A stretch of DNA of 16,642 bases from an uncultured Brachyspira sp. (GCA_900321895.1 ONYB01000015.1:1-16642), one strand, 5' to 3'. Numbered from the stretch's first letter, positions 5,411 to 13,142 are shown. The notes: generated by a model not told the origin, from the sequence alone. Numbers and translations are program-made.

Positions 5411-5962
5411 ATGCAGAATAACATATCATTTACCGCAAAATTTATATCACCTGCAACTGTGTTGAAGTCTACAGAGACAGGGAAGTATTTGCAGAAGACG
5501 GTTAGTTGTGTTGAACTGTCGCCAAAGAGTAAAAAAGATTTACAATCCTTGAAAGATTTGCACGAGTTGTGGGGACATGGCAACTATTCCGGTGATATTT
5601 ATTATGATGCCAAAGATTTTGATGGATATTTTGAGGAATATCGCCCGTCGTTTTTTGCTATTACTAAGCAAAAAGATAATTTTGAAAAACTCGTGCCGGA
5701 AGATATCTTAGGTATTGCTGAAACCAGTACAACTTTCGGAGCAATTAAAAATTTAGACTATTTGCAAACAAATCCGAATTTTTTGAACAAAGTTCAACCT
5801 GCCTTTAAGCATATCGGAATGGCAATGCTTAAATTTATCGAGGAAATTTATAAAGGACAAAGGCTGGAAATCATTTCTGCATCTAAAACAGAAAATTTTT
5901 ATTTGAAGAACGGATATCAGCGTCTGAATAATGATGAGCATGTATTCTTCAAATATGTTTAG
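5411..5962 (+). CDS. GNAT-family N-acetyltransferase, small, unknown substrate
   Basis: A 183-residue protein whose C-terminal half carries the GNAT hallmarks. KHIGMA at 133-138 fits the acetyl-CoA pyrophosphate-binding (Q/R)xxGx(G/A), preceding a helix. SASKTENFYLKNGYQRL (157-173) fits the late motif in which a Tyr serves catalysis. EDILGIAETST (97-107) would be the strand before motif A. The substrate is not predictable. The start is set by GGAGG (5398-5402), eight bases before the ATG at 5411; an upstream in-frame ATG at 5330 has no such site and lies in the promoter. The N-terminus MQNNISFTAKF resembles the start of the unrelated protein at 9875-10444. The gene ends three bases before the convergent 726-residue gene. 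Confidence 0.75.
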   Translation: MQNNISFTAKFISPATVLKSTETGKYLQKTVSCVELSPKSKKDLQSLKDLHELWGHGNYSGDIYYDAKDFDGYFEEYRPSFFAITKQKDNFEKLVPEDILGIAETSTTFGAIKNLDYLQTNPNFLNKVQPAFKHIGMAMLKFIEEIYKGQRLEIISASKTENFYLKNGYQRLNNDEHVFFKYV

Positions 5963-5965
5963 GCG

Positions 5966-8146
5966 TTATGCTTGGAACATTTTGAAGTTACGTTCTACGT
6001 TTTTGTCGATTACTGATTTAATTGTTTCGTATTCTGTTTGAAGTGATTGGTGTTCTGTGTCGATGTTTTTTAACTCAATATCGTAGCGTTTGTCTTTTGC
6101 TTCGATTTCGTTCATTGTTTTGTTGTATTCAGCCTCTGCAACAGTGATGTCAACGTCAACTTGAGATTCTGTAATGTTGCTGCAATTTGAATACATTGTA
6201 GAAACCCATTGTTTTTTTACGTCGACTTGTTCCATAGAAACCAAACCACTTTCCAATGCGAACTTAATCCATTCTGCACTGTGAGCAAGCCCTGTTTCAA
6301 GAGCTTGGTAGCCTCCTTCGTTTATTCTGTTGAAAAGGTTGGTGTACCATGCAGCTTTCTTTTCTGCGTTTTCGTCAGGGTTGTTTTTGTCAATCCAAGT
6401 ATATTTTGGAGCACCATATTTTTCAATCATTTTTTCAGAAAGATAGATGTCTTTTACAACTTGGAAGTTAGCTCTGTAAGGCAAATCTTTATCTTCAAGA
6501 CTGTTCGGAATTTTAAAAGTCAAGTCGTAAGTGATACCACCTTCTGATGTGTCGATAGCGGTTGTAGGACCGGCAGGATTGTTAGTTCTGCCTTTTGACG
6601 GATCTGTCGAATCAACATAATCACCATACAAAATCCATTCCATATCATCAAGTTTGTCATAGCTAGCAGAGCCAACATCTTTACCGAAGATGAACAAGGA
6701 CAATTTTTCAGAAGCTTCTTTGTAGTTTTTTAGAGCTTTGTCGTATTTTTCGCCTGCTTGTTTTTCAGCAGTTGTTTTTTCATCACCGGTTTTATTTTTA
6801 CCGGCTTGTTGTACGTACATTGCTCTGAAGGTAGGATCTTCAGGATTGAGTTGTGAAAGAACTTCTGATTGGAAAAATCTGTACATATCAGCAATTGATT
6901 GAACAAATTCTTCTTCTGAAATTTTTTGTTCTTTAATTTCTTTTACAGGAACAGTGATTTCATTTCCGTCTGCATCAGTCCACTTTTGATCAGGATATAC
7001 CGTATCAGAAGTCGGGTAATTAACCTGATCCGCTGTAGAAATTGTATAGACATAGTAGTCAATTTCGTTGGTGTCATTATTGTTGGCATCTTTTTTGTAT
7101 ACTGCTGTCAGTGTAGGAGTATAGCCGTCACGGACGTACGCTTGGGTTGGTTTTGAGTAAGTTGGATTACCGGAATTCATCAGACTTTCCAAGCTAAAGT
7201 ACCACTCCATAGTGTCATGGAAAGGTTTATTTACACCGTCTTTATCAAGCCATTTGCTACCAACATTCGTGTAGAACTGCTTCATATAGCCCAAGAAGTC
7301 TTTAGCTTTGTCAACTTCAGTTCCTACATCATAGACATTATCGCCCACTTTATATCCTGTAATGTTGCCGTTTTCATCATATTGTGGCTCAAGCGAGTTT
7401 GACCATTCTATTGCATCTTGGTAAACTTTTTCATAGTCGCCACCTGTAGATGACAAGTTCTTGACGTAAGCTTGTTCAGCTTGTTTAGAAACTGCTTTCC
7501 AGTTTTGTTTTGCAGAAGAGTAATCATCTAACAAAGATTTGTAAATACCATAATCTTTTGTTTTGAGAGATTCGTCATAACCATAATGAATACCGCTTAT
7601 ACGGTCTGCCTTTGGCATACCGTTTGCATCAACGCCATATTCAAATTCCATATCACCTTCATAGATTTTTTTGATATTTGGGTCAATAGAGGTAATTTCA
7701 GAATTATCAAAATAAGTTGTAGTTTTTTCAAGACCATAAGATTTCAAGAATTCTTCAAGTGCTTTAGAATTTACAGAATCAGGGTCGTTAACGTCAACAT
7801 CAGGATCTGCCTTAGCTTTATCAAGAGCTTCTGTGTATTTAGAAGCATCATTTTCAGAAATCAAAAGTTGACCACTCTTGTTAACAAGACCGTATTGGTT
7901 GTTATAAGCACTGTAAGAAGTCAAGTTGCTGAAAGTTAATTGTTGGTATTGAGAATTGCCTGCTGTATCGTAGTTAGAGAACATCATTTGAGCTTCGTTC
8001 AAAGCAGCAAGATATTTTTCACTGGCTTTTGAACTGTCAGTGGTCAAACGCATCTTCGCATTGTTAATAAGCTGAGATCTCAACTCATTATCAGACATAC
8101 GAGATGTGATTGATAACAATCTAGCTTGTGATGCTGCCATTCCCAT
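5966..8146 (-). CDS. Large flagellar-axial-like protein of unknown function, sigma-28 promoter (726 aa)
   Basis: I cannot assign a named family. The N-terminal 50 residues (MGMAASQARLLSITSRMSDN, then helical) and the C-terminal 70 (from about 655; ending with NIDTEHQSLQTEYETIKSVI and then ERNFKMF) are helical with heptad-like spacing. The middle is polar, rich in Asp, Asn, Tyr and Thr. The C-terminal pattern 'ID.E...LQ.EY..I..VI' recalls flagellar rod, hook and hook-filament junction proteins, whose terminal helices pair. There is no signal peptide or membrane segment, and only one Cys, as in type III-exported axial proteins. A near-consensus sigma-28 promoter precedes it. Shine-Dalgarno AAAGGA (8166-8161) lies 14 bases from the ATG, rather far. 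The neighbours are not flagellar genes. Flagellar or appendage function is inference; a cytoskeletal or other coiled-coil protein is the alternative. Confidence 0.8.
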   Translation of the reverse strand: MGMAASQARLLSITSRMSDNELRSQLINNAKMRLTTDSSKASEKYLAALNEAQMMFSNYDTAGNSQYQQLTFSNLTSYSAYNNQYGLVNKSGQLLISENDASKYTEALDKAKADPDVDVNDPDSVNSKALEEFLKSYGLEKTTTYFDNSEITSIDPNIKKIYEGDMEFEYGVDANGMPKADRISGIHYGYDESLKTKDYGIYKSLLDDYSSAKQNWKAVSKQAEQAYVKNLSSTGGDYEKVYQDAIEWSNSLEPQYDENGNITGYKVGDNVYDVGTEVDKAKDFLGYMKQFYTNVGSKWLDKDGVNKPFHDTMEWYFSLESLMNSGNPTYSKPTQAYVRDGYTPTLTAVYKKDANNNDTNEIDYYVYTISTADQVNYPTSDTVYPDQKWTDADGNEITVPVKEIKEQKISEEEFVQSIADMYRFFQSEVLSQLNPEDPTFRAMYVQQAGKNKTGDEKTTAEKQAGEKYDKALKNYKEASEKLSLFIFGKDVGSASYDKLDDMEWILYGDYVDSTDPSKGRTNNPAGPTTAIDTSEGGITYDLTFKIPNSLEDKDLPYRANFQVVKDIYLSEKMIEKYGAPKYTWIDKNNPDENAEKKAAWYTNLFNRINEGGYQALETGLAHSAEWIKFALESGLVSMEQVDVKKQWVSTMYSNCSNITESQVDVDITVAEAEYNKTMNEIEAKDKRYDIELKNIDTEHQSLQTEYETIKSVIDKNVERNFKMFQA

Positions 8147-8200
8147 AGTTGCCGACTTTTTCCTTTCAATTTTCTTATCGTAACATATTCTTCACTATAT

Positions 8201-8228
8201 CTATCGGCACATTTTGCTGAAAACTTTA
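8201..8228 (-). promoter_or_regulatory. Sigma-28 (FliA/SigD) type promoter
   Basis: On the minus strand TAAAGTTT (8228-8221) is followed after 12 bases by GCCGATAG (8208-8201). The E. coli FliA consensus is TAAAGTTT-N11-GCCGATAA, and B. subtilis SigD uses TAAA-N14 to 16-GCCGATAT. Here the -35 is perfect, the -10 matches seven of eight, and the TAAA-to-GCCGATA distance is 16. Transcription would begin near 8194 and reach the 726-residue gene after about 48 bases. No comparable sigma-70 pair was seen in this gap. Confidence 0.7.
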
Positions 8229-8293
8229 AAGATTTATGTGATATGTTAAGGAAATGTTACAATTCGTGAAAGAAAGAGAAAGAAGAGTAAAAC

Positions 8294-8395
8294 CACATGT
8301 CATTCTGAGGCACGTAGTGCCGTAAGAATCGCATCACCGTCACCTATCACGATTATGCGATCCTCACGTCGCTTTGCTCCTCAGGATGACGTGTG
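8294..8395. repeat. REP/MITE-like imperfect inverted repeat
   Basis: The arms 8294-8334 and 8355-8395 are 41 bases each and match at 31 positions when one is inverted, around a 20-base centre. The outer 17 bases match at 15. The left arm itself contains the hairpin GGCAC-GTA-GTGCC (8309-8321). The element begins seven bases after the FAD gene stop on that gene's strand, so it may act as its transcript end. It shares TCATTCTGAG with the palindrome at 2288. No transposase is nearby; a dispersed non-autonomous repeat is the best reading. Confidence 0.75.
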
Positions 8396-8400
8396 CTCTA

Positions 8401-9774
8401 CTATCTCCCACAAATTACTCGGGCAACGTGGACTCCGGATGCGGAGGCTTGGATTAAACCTCTTGTTACACCTGCACCGTCACCGATTGTAAACAGGTTC
8501 TTAACTCCTTCGGTTTCGAGTTCATTTGTCAATTTTACTCTTGCTGAATAGAATTTAACCTCAATACCGTATAAAAGGGTGTATCTTGAAGCTGTTCCAG
8601 GGCAAACCTTATCAAGTGCATAAAGCATTTCAATAATGCTTGTCATTTGTCTGTAAGGAATAACCAAACTCAAATCTCCAGGGGTCGCACAAGTCAAGGT
8701 CGGAGTGAGCACGCTTGATTTAATTCTTTCAGGAGTAGAACGTCTGCCGTCAAGCAAGTCACCGAACCTTTGAACCAAAATCCCGCCTCCGAGCATATTT
8801 GCAAGGCTTGCTATGTGCTGACCGTATTGGATTGGTTCTTTGAACGGTTCTGTGAATTTTTCACTTACCAAAAGTGCAAAGTTTGTGTTGTTTGTGGTCT
8901 TTTCTGCGTAGCTGTGACCGTTTACTGTTGCGATACCGTTGTAATTTTCTTGAACGACTTCGCCATTCGGGTTCATACAGAAGGTTCTGACCTCATCCCC
9001 GAAAGTCGGTGAATTGTAGATCAATTTTGATTCGTATAATTTATCTGTCAACGGTTCAAATACAGGGGCAGGAAGTTCAACTCTGACTCCGACATCAACA
9101 GCATTGTTTACCATACCGATTTTATTTTTGGCGAATTCTTTTGTAAGCCAATCCGCACCTTCTCTTCCCGGAGCGATAATTGTGTATTCAGCTCGAATTG
9201 TTTCACCGTTATCAAGTTCTATTCCTTTTACCTGTTCGCATTCGACTATTAAACTTTTAGCTGAAACATTATTCAAAATCGTAATTTTTTCAGACAAGAA
9301 ATCTTGCATATTTTTCAATACATCAAGGCTTCTTTCTGTTCCCAAGTGTCTGACAGGAGAATGAACAAGTTTTAGTTCTGCAAGCACGGCTTGTCTTTCC
9401 AATTCTCTAAACACTTTCATATCAGTTCCGAAAACCTCTTTTGTTGCACCAAAATCTAGGTAAAGTTGGTCGGCATAGTCGATTAATTCCTCAACTTTTT
9501 CTCTTTGCATGTAATCAACAAGGTGTCCGCCAACATCAGGAGTAAGTGTTAATTTTCCGTCAGAAAAAGCTCCGGCTCCGCCCCATCCGCAAAGTAATCC
9601 GCACTTTTTACAATTAGGACATTTTTCGTAACCTTCTCTCAAAAGGCAAACTCTCTTTTCAATCTTTTGCCCTTTCTCCACTAAAACAACCTTCCAATCA
9701 GGTTTTAGTTTTGTGATTTCCAAAGCTGCGAAAATTCCTGCAGGACCTGCTCCAATAATAGCAACGTTATACAT
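8401..9774 (-). CDS. FAD-dependent dehydrogenase, COG2509 type, with Cys cluster
   Basis: A 457-residue flavoprotein of the uncharacterised FAD-dependent dehydrogenase family (COG2509). The N-terminal Rossmann fold reads VAIIGAGPAG (GxGxxG at 8-13) with Glu33 to hold the adenosine ribose. The family hallmark GGAGAFSDGK is at 65-74, and the second FAD-contacting motif IGDGAGVTRG is at 430-439 near the C-terminus. Before the hallmark, Cys52, Cys55, Cys58 and Cys62 make a CxxCxxCxxxC group that could hold an Fe-S cluster or zinc. The physiological substrate is unknown. I chose the ATG at 9774 because GAGGA lies ten bases before it; the TTG nine bases upstream would be only two bases from that site. 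It lies 100 bases after the 189-residue gene on the same strand. A REP-like palindrome follows. Confidence 0.9.
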   Translation of the reverse strand: MYNVAIIGAGPAGIFAALEITKLKPDWKVVLVEKGQKIEKRVCLLREGYEKCPNCKKCGLLCGWGGAGAFSDGKLTLTPDVGGHLVDYMQREKVEELIDYADQLYLDFGATKEVFGTDMKVFRELERQAVLAELKLVHSPVRHLGTERSLDVLKNMQDFLSEKITILNNVSAKSLIVECEQVKGIELDNGETIRAEYTIIAPGREGADWLTKEFAKNKIGMVNNAVDVGVRVELPAPVFEPLTDKLYESKLIYNSPTFGDEVRTFCMNPNGEVVQENYNGIATVNGHSYAEKTTNNTNFALLVSEKFTEPFKEPIQYGQHIASLANMLGGGILVQRFGDLLDGRRSTPERIKSSVLTPTLTCATPGDLSLVIPYRQMTSIIEMLYALDKVCPGTASRYTLLYGIEVKFYSARVKLTNELETEGVKNLFTIGDGAGVTRGLIQASASGVHVARVICGR

Positions 9775-9874
9775 CTTACTCAATTCCTCATATTTTGTGC
9801 CAACTTATAAAATATAACGTAAACAAAATCCGATTTGTACACATTGTGAAGATAATGTTACCGTGTTAGCAAGG

Positions 9875-10444
9875 TTAATTTATAAAGCTCCAGTTGATGT
9901 CTTTCAGCTTTAATTTAAAATCTTTTTTTCCGTACGTTCCGCTACTTTCAGTATAAATGTTCAAAATTACGGGTCTGCCGTTAATTTTTGTTCTTTCATT
10001 TGCTGAATTTAGGCAAGAATGAACCAATTTTCCATAATTATTTTTTGCTGCATTAAGTTCGTAACTGTTTTGAATATTATATTGATTTTGCATTTGTTTT
10101 ACCAAACCAAGTTTTTTGCCAAATTCTTTAAGTCTTTGTGCAAATTTTCCGGTTATTATAAATTGACCCTCTCTATCATTCAAGGCTCTAAAATAATCAG
10201 AAGGTGTTTCCCCTTTATATTGTATATATCCGTTTAAGGCCCGTTCAAAAGAATAATCCTTATCACCTTTTGCAAAAACAGCCGAAAGATTTCTGTGTTC
10301 AGCCGTTTTCTGCGTTGGTCCCGCCAAGACTTTTACCAGAGCTCGCTCTGCTTTTTGTATGTTCTTTATGTCTGCGGATTGTTGTCCGTTAATAAAAACT
10401 CTATATGGTGTTACTCCATTAAAAGAAACTTTACTTGTTTGCAT
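9875..10444 (-). CDS. Unknown protein with N-terminal 'VSFNG' segment (189 aa)
   Basis: I do not recognise a family. The product is basic, apparently soluble, without signal peptide or membrane helix. It begins MQTSKVSFNGVTPYRVFING, similar in style to the MQNNISFTAKF start of the GNAT protein although the rest is unrelated. A helical middle (residues 25-145), with one Cys at about 143 (LVHSCLNSANE), leads to a strand-rich end (NGRPVILNIYTESSGTYGKK, then DFKLKLKDINWSF). The start is supported by AGGGG about six bases before the ATG. A perfect TATAAT lies on the same strand at 10467-10462, but it is so close that the leader would be about ten bases. The gene sits 47 bases after the metalloprotease gene and may be read through from it. 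Confidence 0.65.
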   Translation of the reverse strand: MQTSKVSFNGVTPYRVFINGQQSADIKNIQKAERALVKVLAGPTQKTAEHRNLSAVFAKGDKDYSFERALNGYIQYKGETPSDYFRALNDREGQFIITGKFAQRLKEFGKKLGLVKQMQNQYNIQNSYELNAAKNNYGKLVHSCLNSANERTKINGRPVILNIYTESSGTYGKKDFKLKLKDINWSFIN

Positions 10445-10491
10445 AATTCGCCCCTTTTTTGATTATATAAAACCTCTAAAAATTTTTTTTG

Positions 10492-11838
10492 CTAATTCTT
10501 TTTTATAAAATCTTTAAAAGGTGCTCGCTTTGTCGAAATTGCGTGCTGAATGTTGCTAATCAAATCCATAACCTCGTCCGAATTTTGGATTTTCTGTGCC
10601 TCATAAGCGTATGGCAATGCCTCTTTGGGCAAATTATTGTTCAAATAAATAACCGCAAAATTGTAGTAGACGATGTATTTGTCATTTGGAGTTTGAGCAA
10701 GATTAAAGGCTTTTTGAAGGCATTCGCCGGCTTTTTTTACATCCCCAAGTGTTCCGTAGGCTGCCGCAAGATCAATGTAGCCGTTTGGCATATTTGGTGC
10801 AATTTTTATGTACTCTTGAGCCTCTTTAATTTTCTTCTTGCTGACTGTTTCTTCACTGCCGAGAATTATCGGCGAATAAATCAAACCTTCGGTTTTAAGC
10901 TTGCTGATAGGCGTGTTCGTAACCGTCGGTGTAATATTATACAAAAGTCTGATCGTGTTCAAATCTTTTGCTGAAAGGTATTGAAAACTGCTCCTGTATT
11001 TTGCGTAAATCGATTGTTGAGTTTCGGCGGACGATGCCATATACATCAAATCTTCCGTGCTGAAACTATGCCCCATAATTCCGAGTGCGTGACCGATTTC
11101 GTGCAAAATCGTATTGTAAAGCTCTTTATCCGAAAAATAATTTCCGAAAGCATCTTTGTCATACAGTGTAATCGTCATATTTTTCAGTTTGTGGTTTCTG
11201 ATAAGCGGTTCGGTGTAAGCAACTACGTATTTGCAACCCGAGGTATCGCAGTTGTTTTCAGGTAGTGGCAGAAATTTTACAATAATATCTGCATTTTTAA
11301 GATTGTCAGAGAGTTCAAATTTCAAAAATCCCGTCGAGCTTTCCCACAGTAAAAATGCACGTGAAATTTCATTTTTGTAATACTCCGGAATGCCGTCCCC
11401 TTGCGGATATTCTATAGCAACTTGAAGCGGAAATGTGTCCGGATTCCAACGCACGACATTGTTATCGTAAGCAACTCTGTCGATATAATTGCTACCGTAG
11501 TTTTCAAAAATTTTGGCAGCCCAACCCGCAACAATTTGTTGAGCCACAATCACGGCCCTGTCTTTGTTTTTGTCCTCTGACAGTGCGAAAACCTCTTTTT
11601 GAATATTCATTGTCGGAGTAAGTTTTGAAAGTGACAGTGCATATTGATAGCGGTAATCGTGATTTGTCGGGTTTAAATTTTTTGCAAACAAGAAATAAGT
11701 GTTTGCTTTTGCGTATTGTTTTGAATTAAACGCAGATTTACCAATGGTAAAATACAGCATAGGCAGACATTTTACCATTGTAACAAAGAATATTCCAAAA
11801 ATTATTAAAATCGAAATATGCTTAGTTTCCGGTTTCAT
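10492..11838 (-). CDS. Membrane-anchored matrixin-like zinc metalloprotease with TPR-like C-terminus
   Basis: A 448-residue protein. Residues 8-22 (ISILIIFGIFFVTMV) form one hydrophobic segment near a Lys-containing N-terminus, so it is probably anchored with the rest outside the cytoplasm; no lipobox is seen. A first helical section (about 33-105) is followed by the metzincin catalytic domain, about 125-305. HEIGHALGIMGH at 246-257 gives the zinc ligands His246, His250 and His257 and catalytic Glu247, and EDLMYM (262-267) supplies the Met-turn, as in matrixins (M10). Residues 338-425 look like two to three TPR repeats (AYGTLGDVKKAGECLQKAF; YYNFAVIYLNNNLPKEALPY), a partner-binding module. The ATG at 11838 lies inside the end of scpB (17-base overlap), so the gene is probably co-transcribed with smc-scpA-scpB. 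A longer start at 11922 would lie deep in scpB and is unlikely. The substrate is unknown. Confidence 0.85.
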   Translation of the reverse strand: MKPETKHISILIIFGIFFVTMVKCLPMLYFTIGKSAFNSKQYAKANTYFLFAKNLNPTNHDYRYQYALSLSKLTPTMNIQKEVFALSEDKNKDRAVIVAQQIVAGWAAKIFENYGSNYIDRVAYDNNVVRWNPDTFPLQVAIEYPQGDGIPEYYKNEISRAFLLWESSTGFLKFELSDNLKNADIIVKFLPLPENNCDTSGCKYVVAYTEPLIRNHKLKNMTITLYDKDAFGNYFSDKELYNTILHEIGHALGIMGHSFSTEDLMYMASSAETQQSIYAKYRSSFQYLSAKDLNTIRLLYNITPTVTNTPISKLKTEGLIYSPIILGSEETVSKKKIKEAQEYIKIAPNMPNGYIDLAAAYGTLGDVKKAGECLQKAFNLAQTPNDKYIVYYNFAVIYLNNNLPKEALPYAYEAQKIQNSDEVMDLISNIQHAISTKRAPFKDFIKKN

Positions 11839-12352
11839 TTTCTTTTTCTTTAATCCCTTTATCAATTTCCAAAAGTTTTGCGAGAGAACGAGTGTCACCT
11901 TTGAGCTTGAAGTATTCTGCAAATTTTGGAGTTGTTCTCAAATTATAACTTCTGCCGTTTTTATCACGAGTTCGGCTGATAAGCCCTTTTCCCAAAAGTT
12001 CTTGAACATGCTCATAGGCCGTAGACCCTCGTAATTCCTTCAAATCACTCTGCCTGATAGGTTCTTTTAGAGCAATTACGGACAGGGTTCTTAAAACGGC
12101 AGGTTTTAATTCTACAGGGCAGAGTTTTTCAACAATGTCCATGTGTTCTTCCTTTACCTGCAAAATATAACCGTTTTCGTCGTCAATTTCAAGAGCACCT
12201 TCTCTTGAGGCATAGTCCATAATCAATTCAAGCATGGCTTCCTCTACTTTATCAACGTCTTCTTCATTCAATATATCTGCAATTTCTTTTATGGAAAGAG
12301 CCTGTGCCGTTGTGAATAAAACAGCCTCTATCCTAGCTTTCAACTGTTCCAT
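11822..12352 (-). CDS. scpB: Segregation and condensation protein B
   Basis: ScpB (176 residues) is the dimeric winged-helix (kite) subunit of the SMC-ScpA-ScpB condensin that compacts and segregates the chromosome. The sequence shows the typical opening KARIEAVLFTTAQALSIKEIA, a first winged helix to about residue 85, then ELKPAVLRTLSVIALKEPIRQSDLKELRG, the conserved ScpB segment that begins the second winged helix. The end near 'F.EYFGL' appears as KFAEYFKLKG. Length is normal. I chose the ATG at 12352, five bases after AGAGG; the in-frame GTG at 12358 overlaps that site. It overlaps scpA by 20 bases and the metalloprotease gene by 17. Confidence 0.95.
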   Translation of the reverse strand: MEQLKARIEAVLFTTAQALSIKEIADILNEEDVDKVEEAMLELIMDYASREGALEIDDENGYILQVKEEHMDIVEKLCPVELKPAVLRTLSVIALKEPIRQSDLKELRGSTAYEHVQELLGKGLISRTRDKNGRSYNLRTTPKFAEYFKLKGDTRSLAKLLEIDKGIKEKENETGN

Positions 12353-13142
12353 GTTCACCTCTGACTACATATAAGTCTGAATAAAACTCTTCTTGTACAA
12401 GTTCATAATCACTTTCCGCAGACAAAAACAGCAAAGCTATATATGCACTGATTTTATCCATTCCTAAAAGTGTAAGCTCGTTGAGTTCTATTTTTTCTTC
12501 TTTTTCAAAAATTTGTGATAAGTTTTCTTTTAATCTCAAAACGCAATCTTCGATATATTCTTCGTGAGCCAAATTAATAATATCATCAGGGGTGAATTTG
12601 GCATAAGAACGCACTCTGTTTTTAGCTCGTTCGTGTGCTTGCTTTAGAGATTGCTTTTTCTCTAATTTTTCATAAAATTCCAACTGCCTGATCAAATCTC
12701 GCAAAGTAACGACTCTGTTGCGATTTAATCTCACGCTGGTACGTCTTTGCAACACATCATCAATGGTTTGGGCATTAGCGGTAGGAACATAATCTTCTTC
12801 CGGATATTCTACTATAAAACCATCCTCATCGAAAGTGAAGTCGTTTTCGGGAAGATCTTGAAATTGTAAAATGTCTACACCATCAAGAACTTTTGATTTC
12901 ATATTCAAAAGAACTGACGCAAAAAGAAATGCTCTGCCCGTAAGTCGCAAATTTTGAGATTTCATTTCACAAAGGTGTGCGAGATATTTGTCCGTAATAT
13001 CTACGATATTAATGTTCCACGGATCAATTTTACCGGATTTAGCCATATCAACAAGAAATCCGATACCTTCATTGTCGATATTTCGCTCAATTTCAGGTAA
13101 ATTTAAATTGGTGTCTTTAAAATCTTCTGCTAAAGCTTCCAT
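12333..13142 (-). CDS. scpA: Segregation and condensation protein A
   Basis: ScpA (269 residues) is the kleisin that bridges the SMC neck and the opposite SMC head and binds an ScpB dimer. Its N-terminal half has the family signature: GIGFLVDMAKSGKIDPWNINIVDITDKYLAHL (26-57), then RLTGRAFLFASVLLNMKSKVLD around 66-87, the helices that pack on the SMC neck. An acidic linker (about 95-125) and a C-terminal winged helix (about 205-262) that would contact the SMC cap follow. The ATG shares one base with the smc TAA (TAATG), and the 3' end overlaps scpB, so the three proteins are probably made in a coupled way. Confidence 0.95.
   Translation of the reverse strand: MEALAEDFKDTNLNLPEIERNIDNEGIGFLVDMAKSGKIDPWNINIVDITDKYLAHLCEMKSQNLRLTGRAFLFASVLLNMKSKVLDGVDILQFQDLPENDFTFDEDGFIVEYPEEDYVPTANAQTIDDVLQRRTSVRLNRNRVVTLRDLIRQLEFYEKLEKKQSLKQAHERAKNRVRSYAKFTPDDIINLAHEEYIEDCVLRLKENLSQIFEKEEKIELNELTLLGMDKISAYIALLFLSAESDYELVQEEFYSDLYVVRGEHGTVES

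Noticed and set aside
6209..7939. Several plus-strand open frames of 60-117 residues opposite the 726-residue gene
   Set aside because: They are explained by the composition of the long minus-strand gene; no start signals or motifs were seen.
8294..8395. Inverted repeat as an insertion sequence or rho-independent terminator
   Set aside because: There is no transposase or enclosed gene, and no T-run follows on either strand; a dispersed palindromic repeat fits better.
9775..9783. TTG start for the FAD dehydrogenase
   Set aside because: It lies two bases from the Shine-Dalgarno, too close; the ATG at 9774 is well placed.
10450..10491. A/T-only inverted run (AAAAATTTTT) as terminator after the metalloprotease
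   Set aside because: It has no G-C pairs in the stem, so it would be too unstable.
10489..11265. Plus-strand open frames opposite the metalloprotease
   Set aside because: They are Cys- and Phe-rich shadows of the minus-strand gene with its intact zinc motif.
11839..11922. Longer start for the metalloprotease at 11922
   Set aside because: It would read 84 more bases through the conserved end of scpB; the ATG at 11838 directly precedes the membrane anchor.
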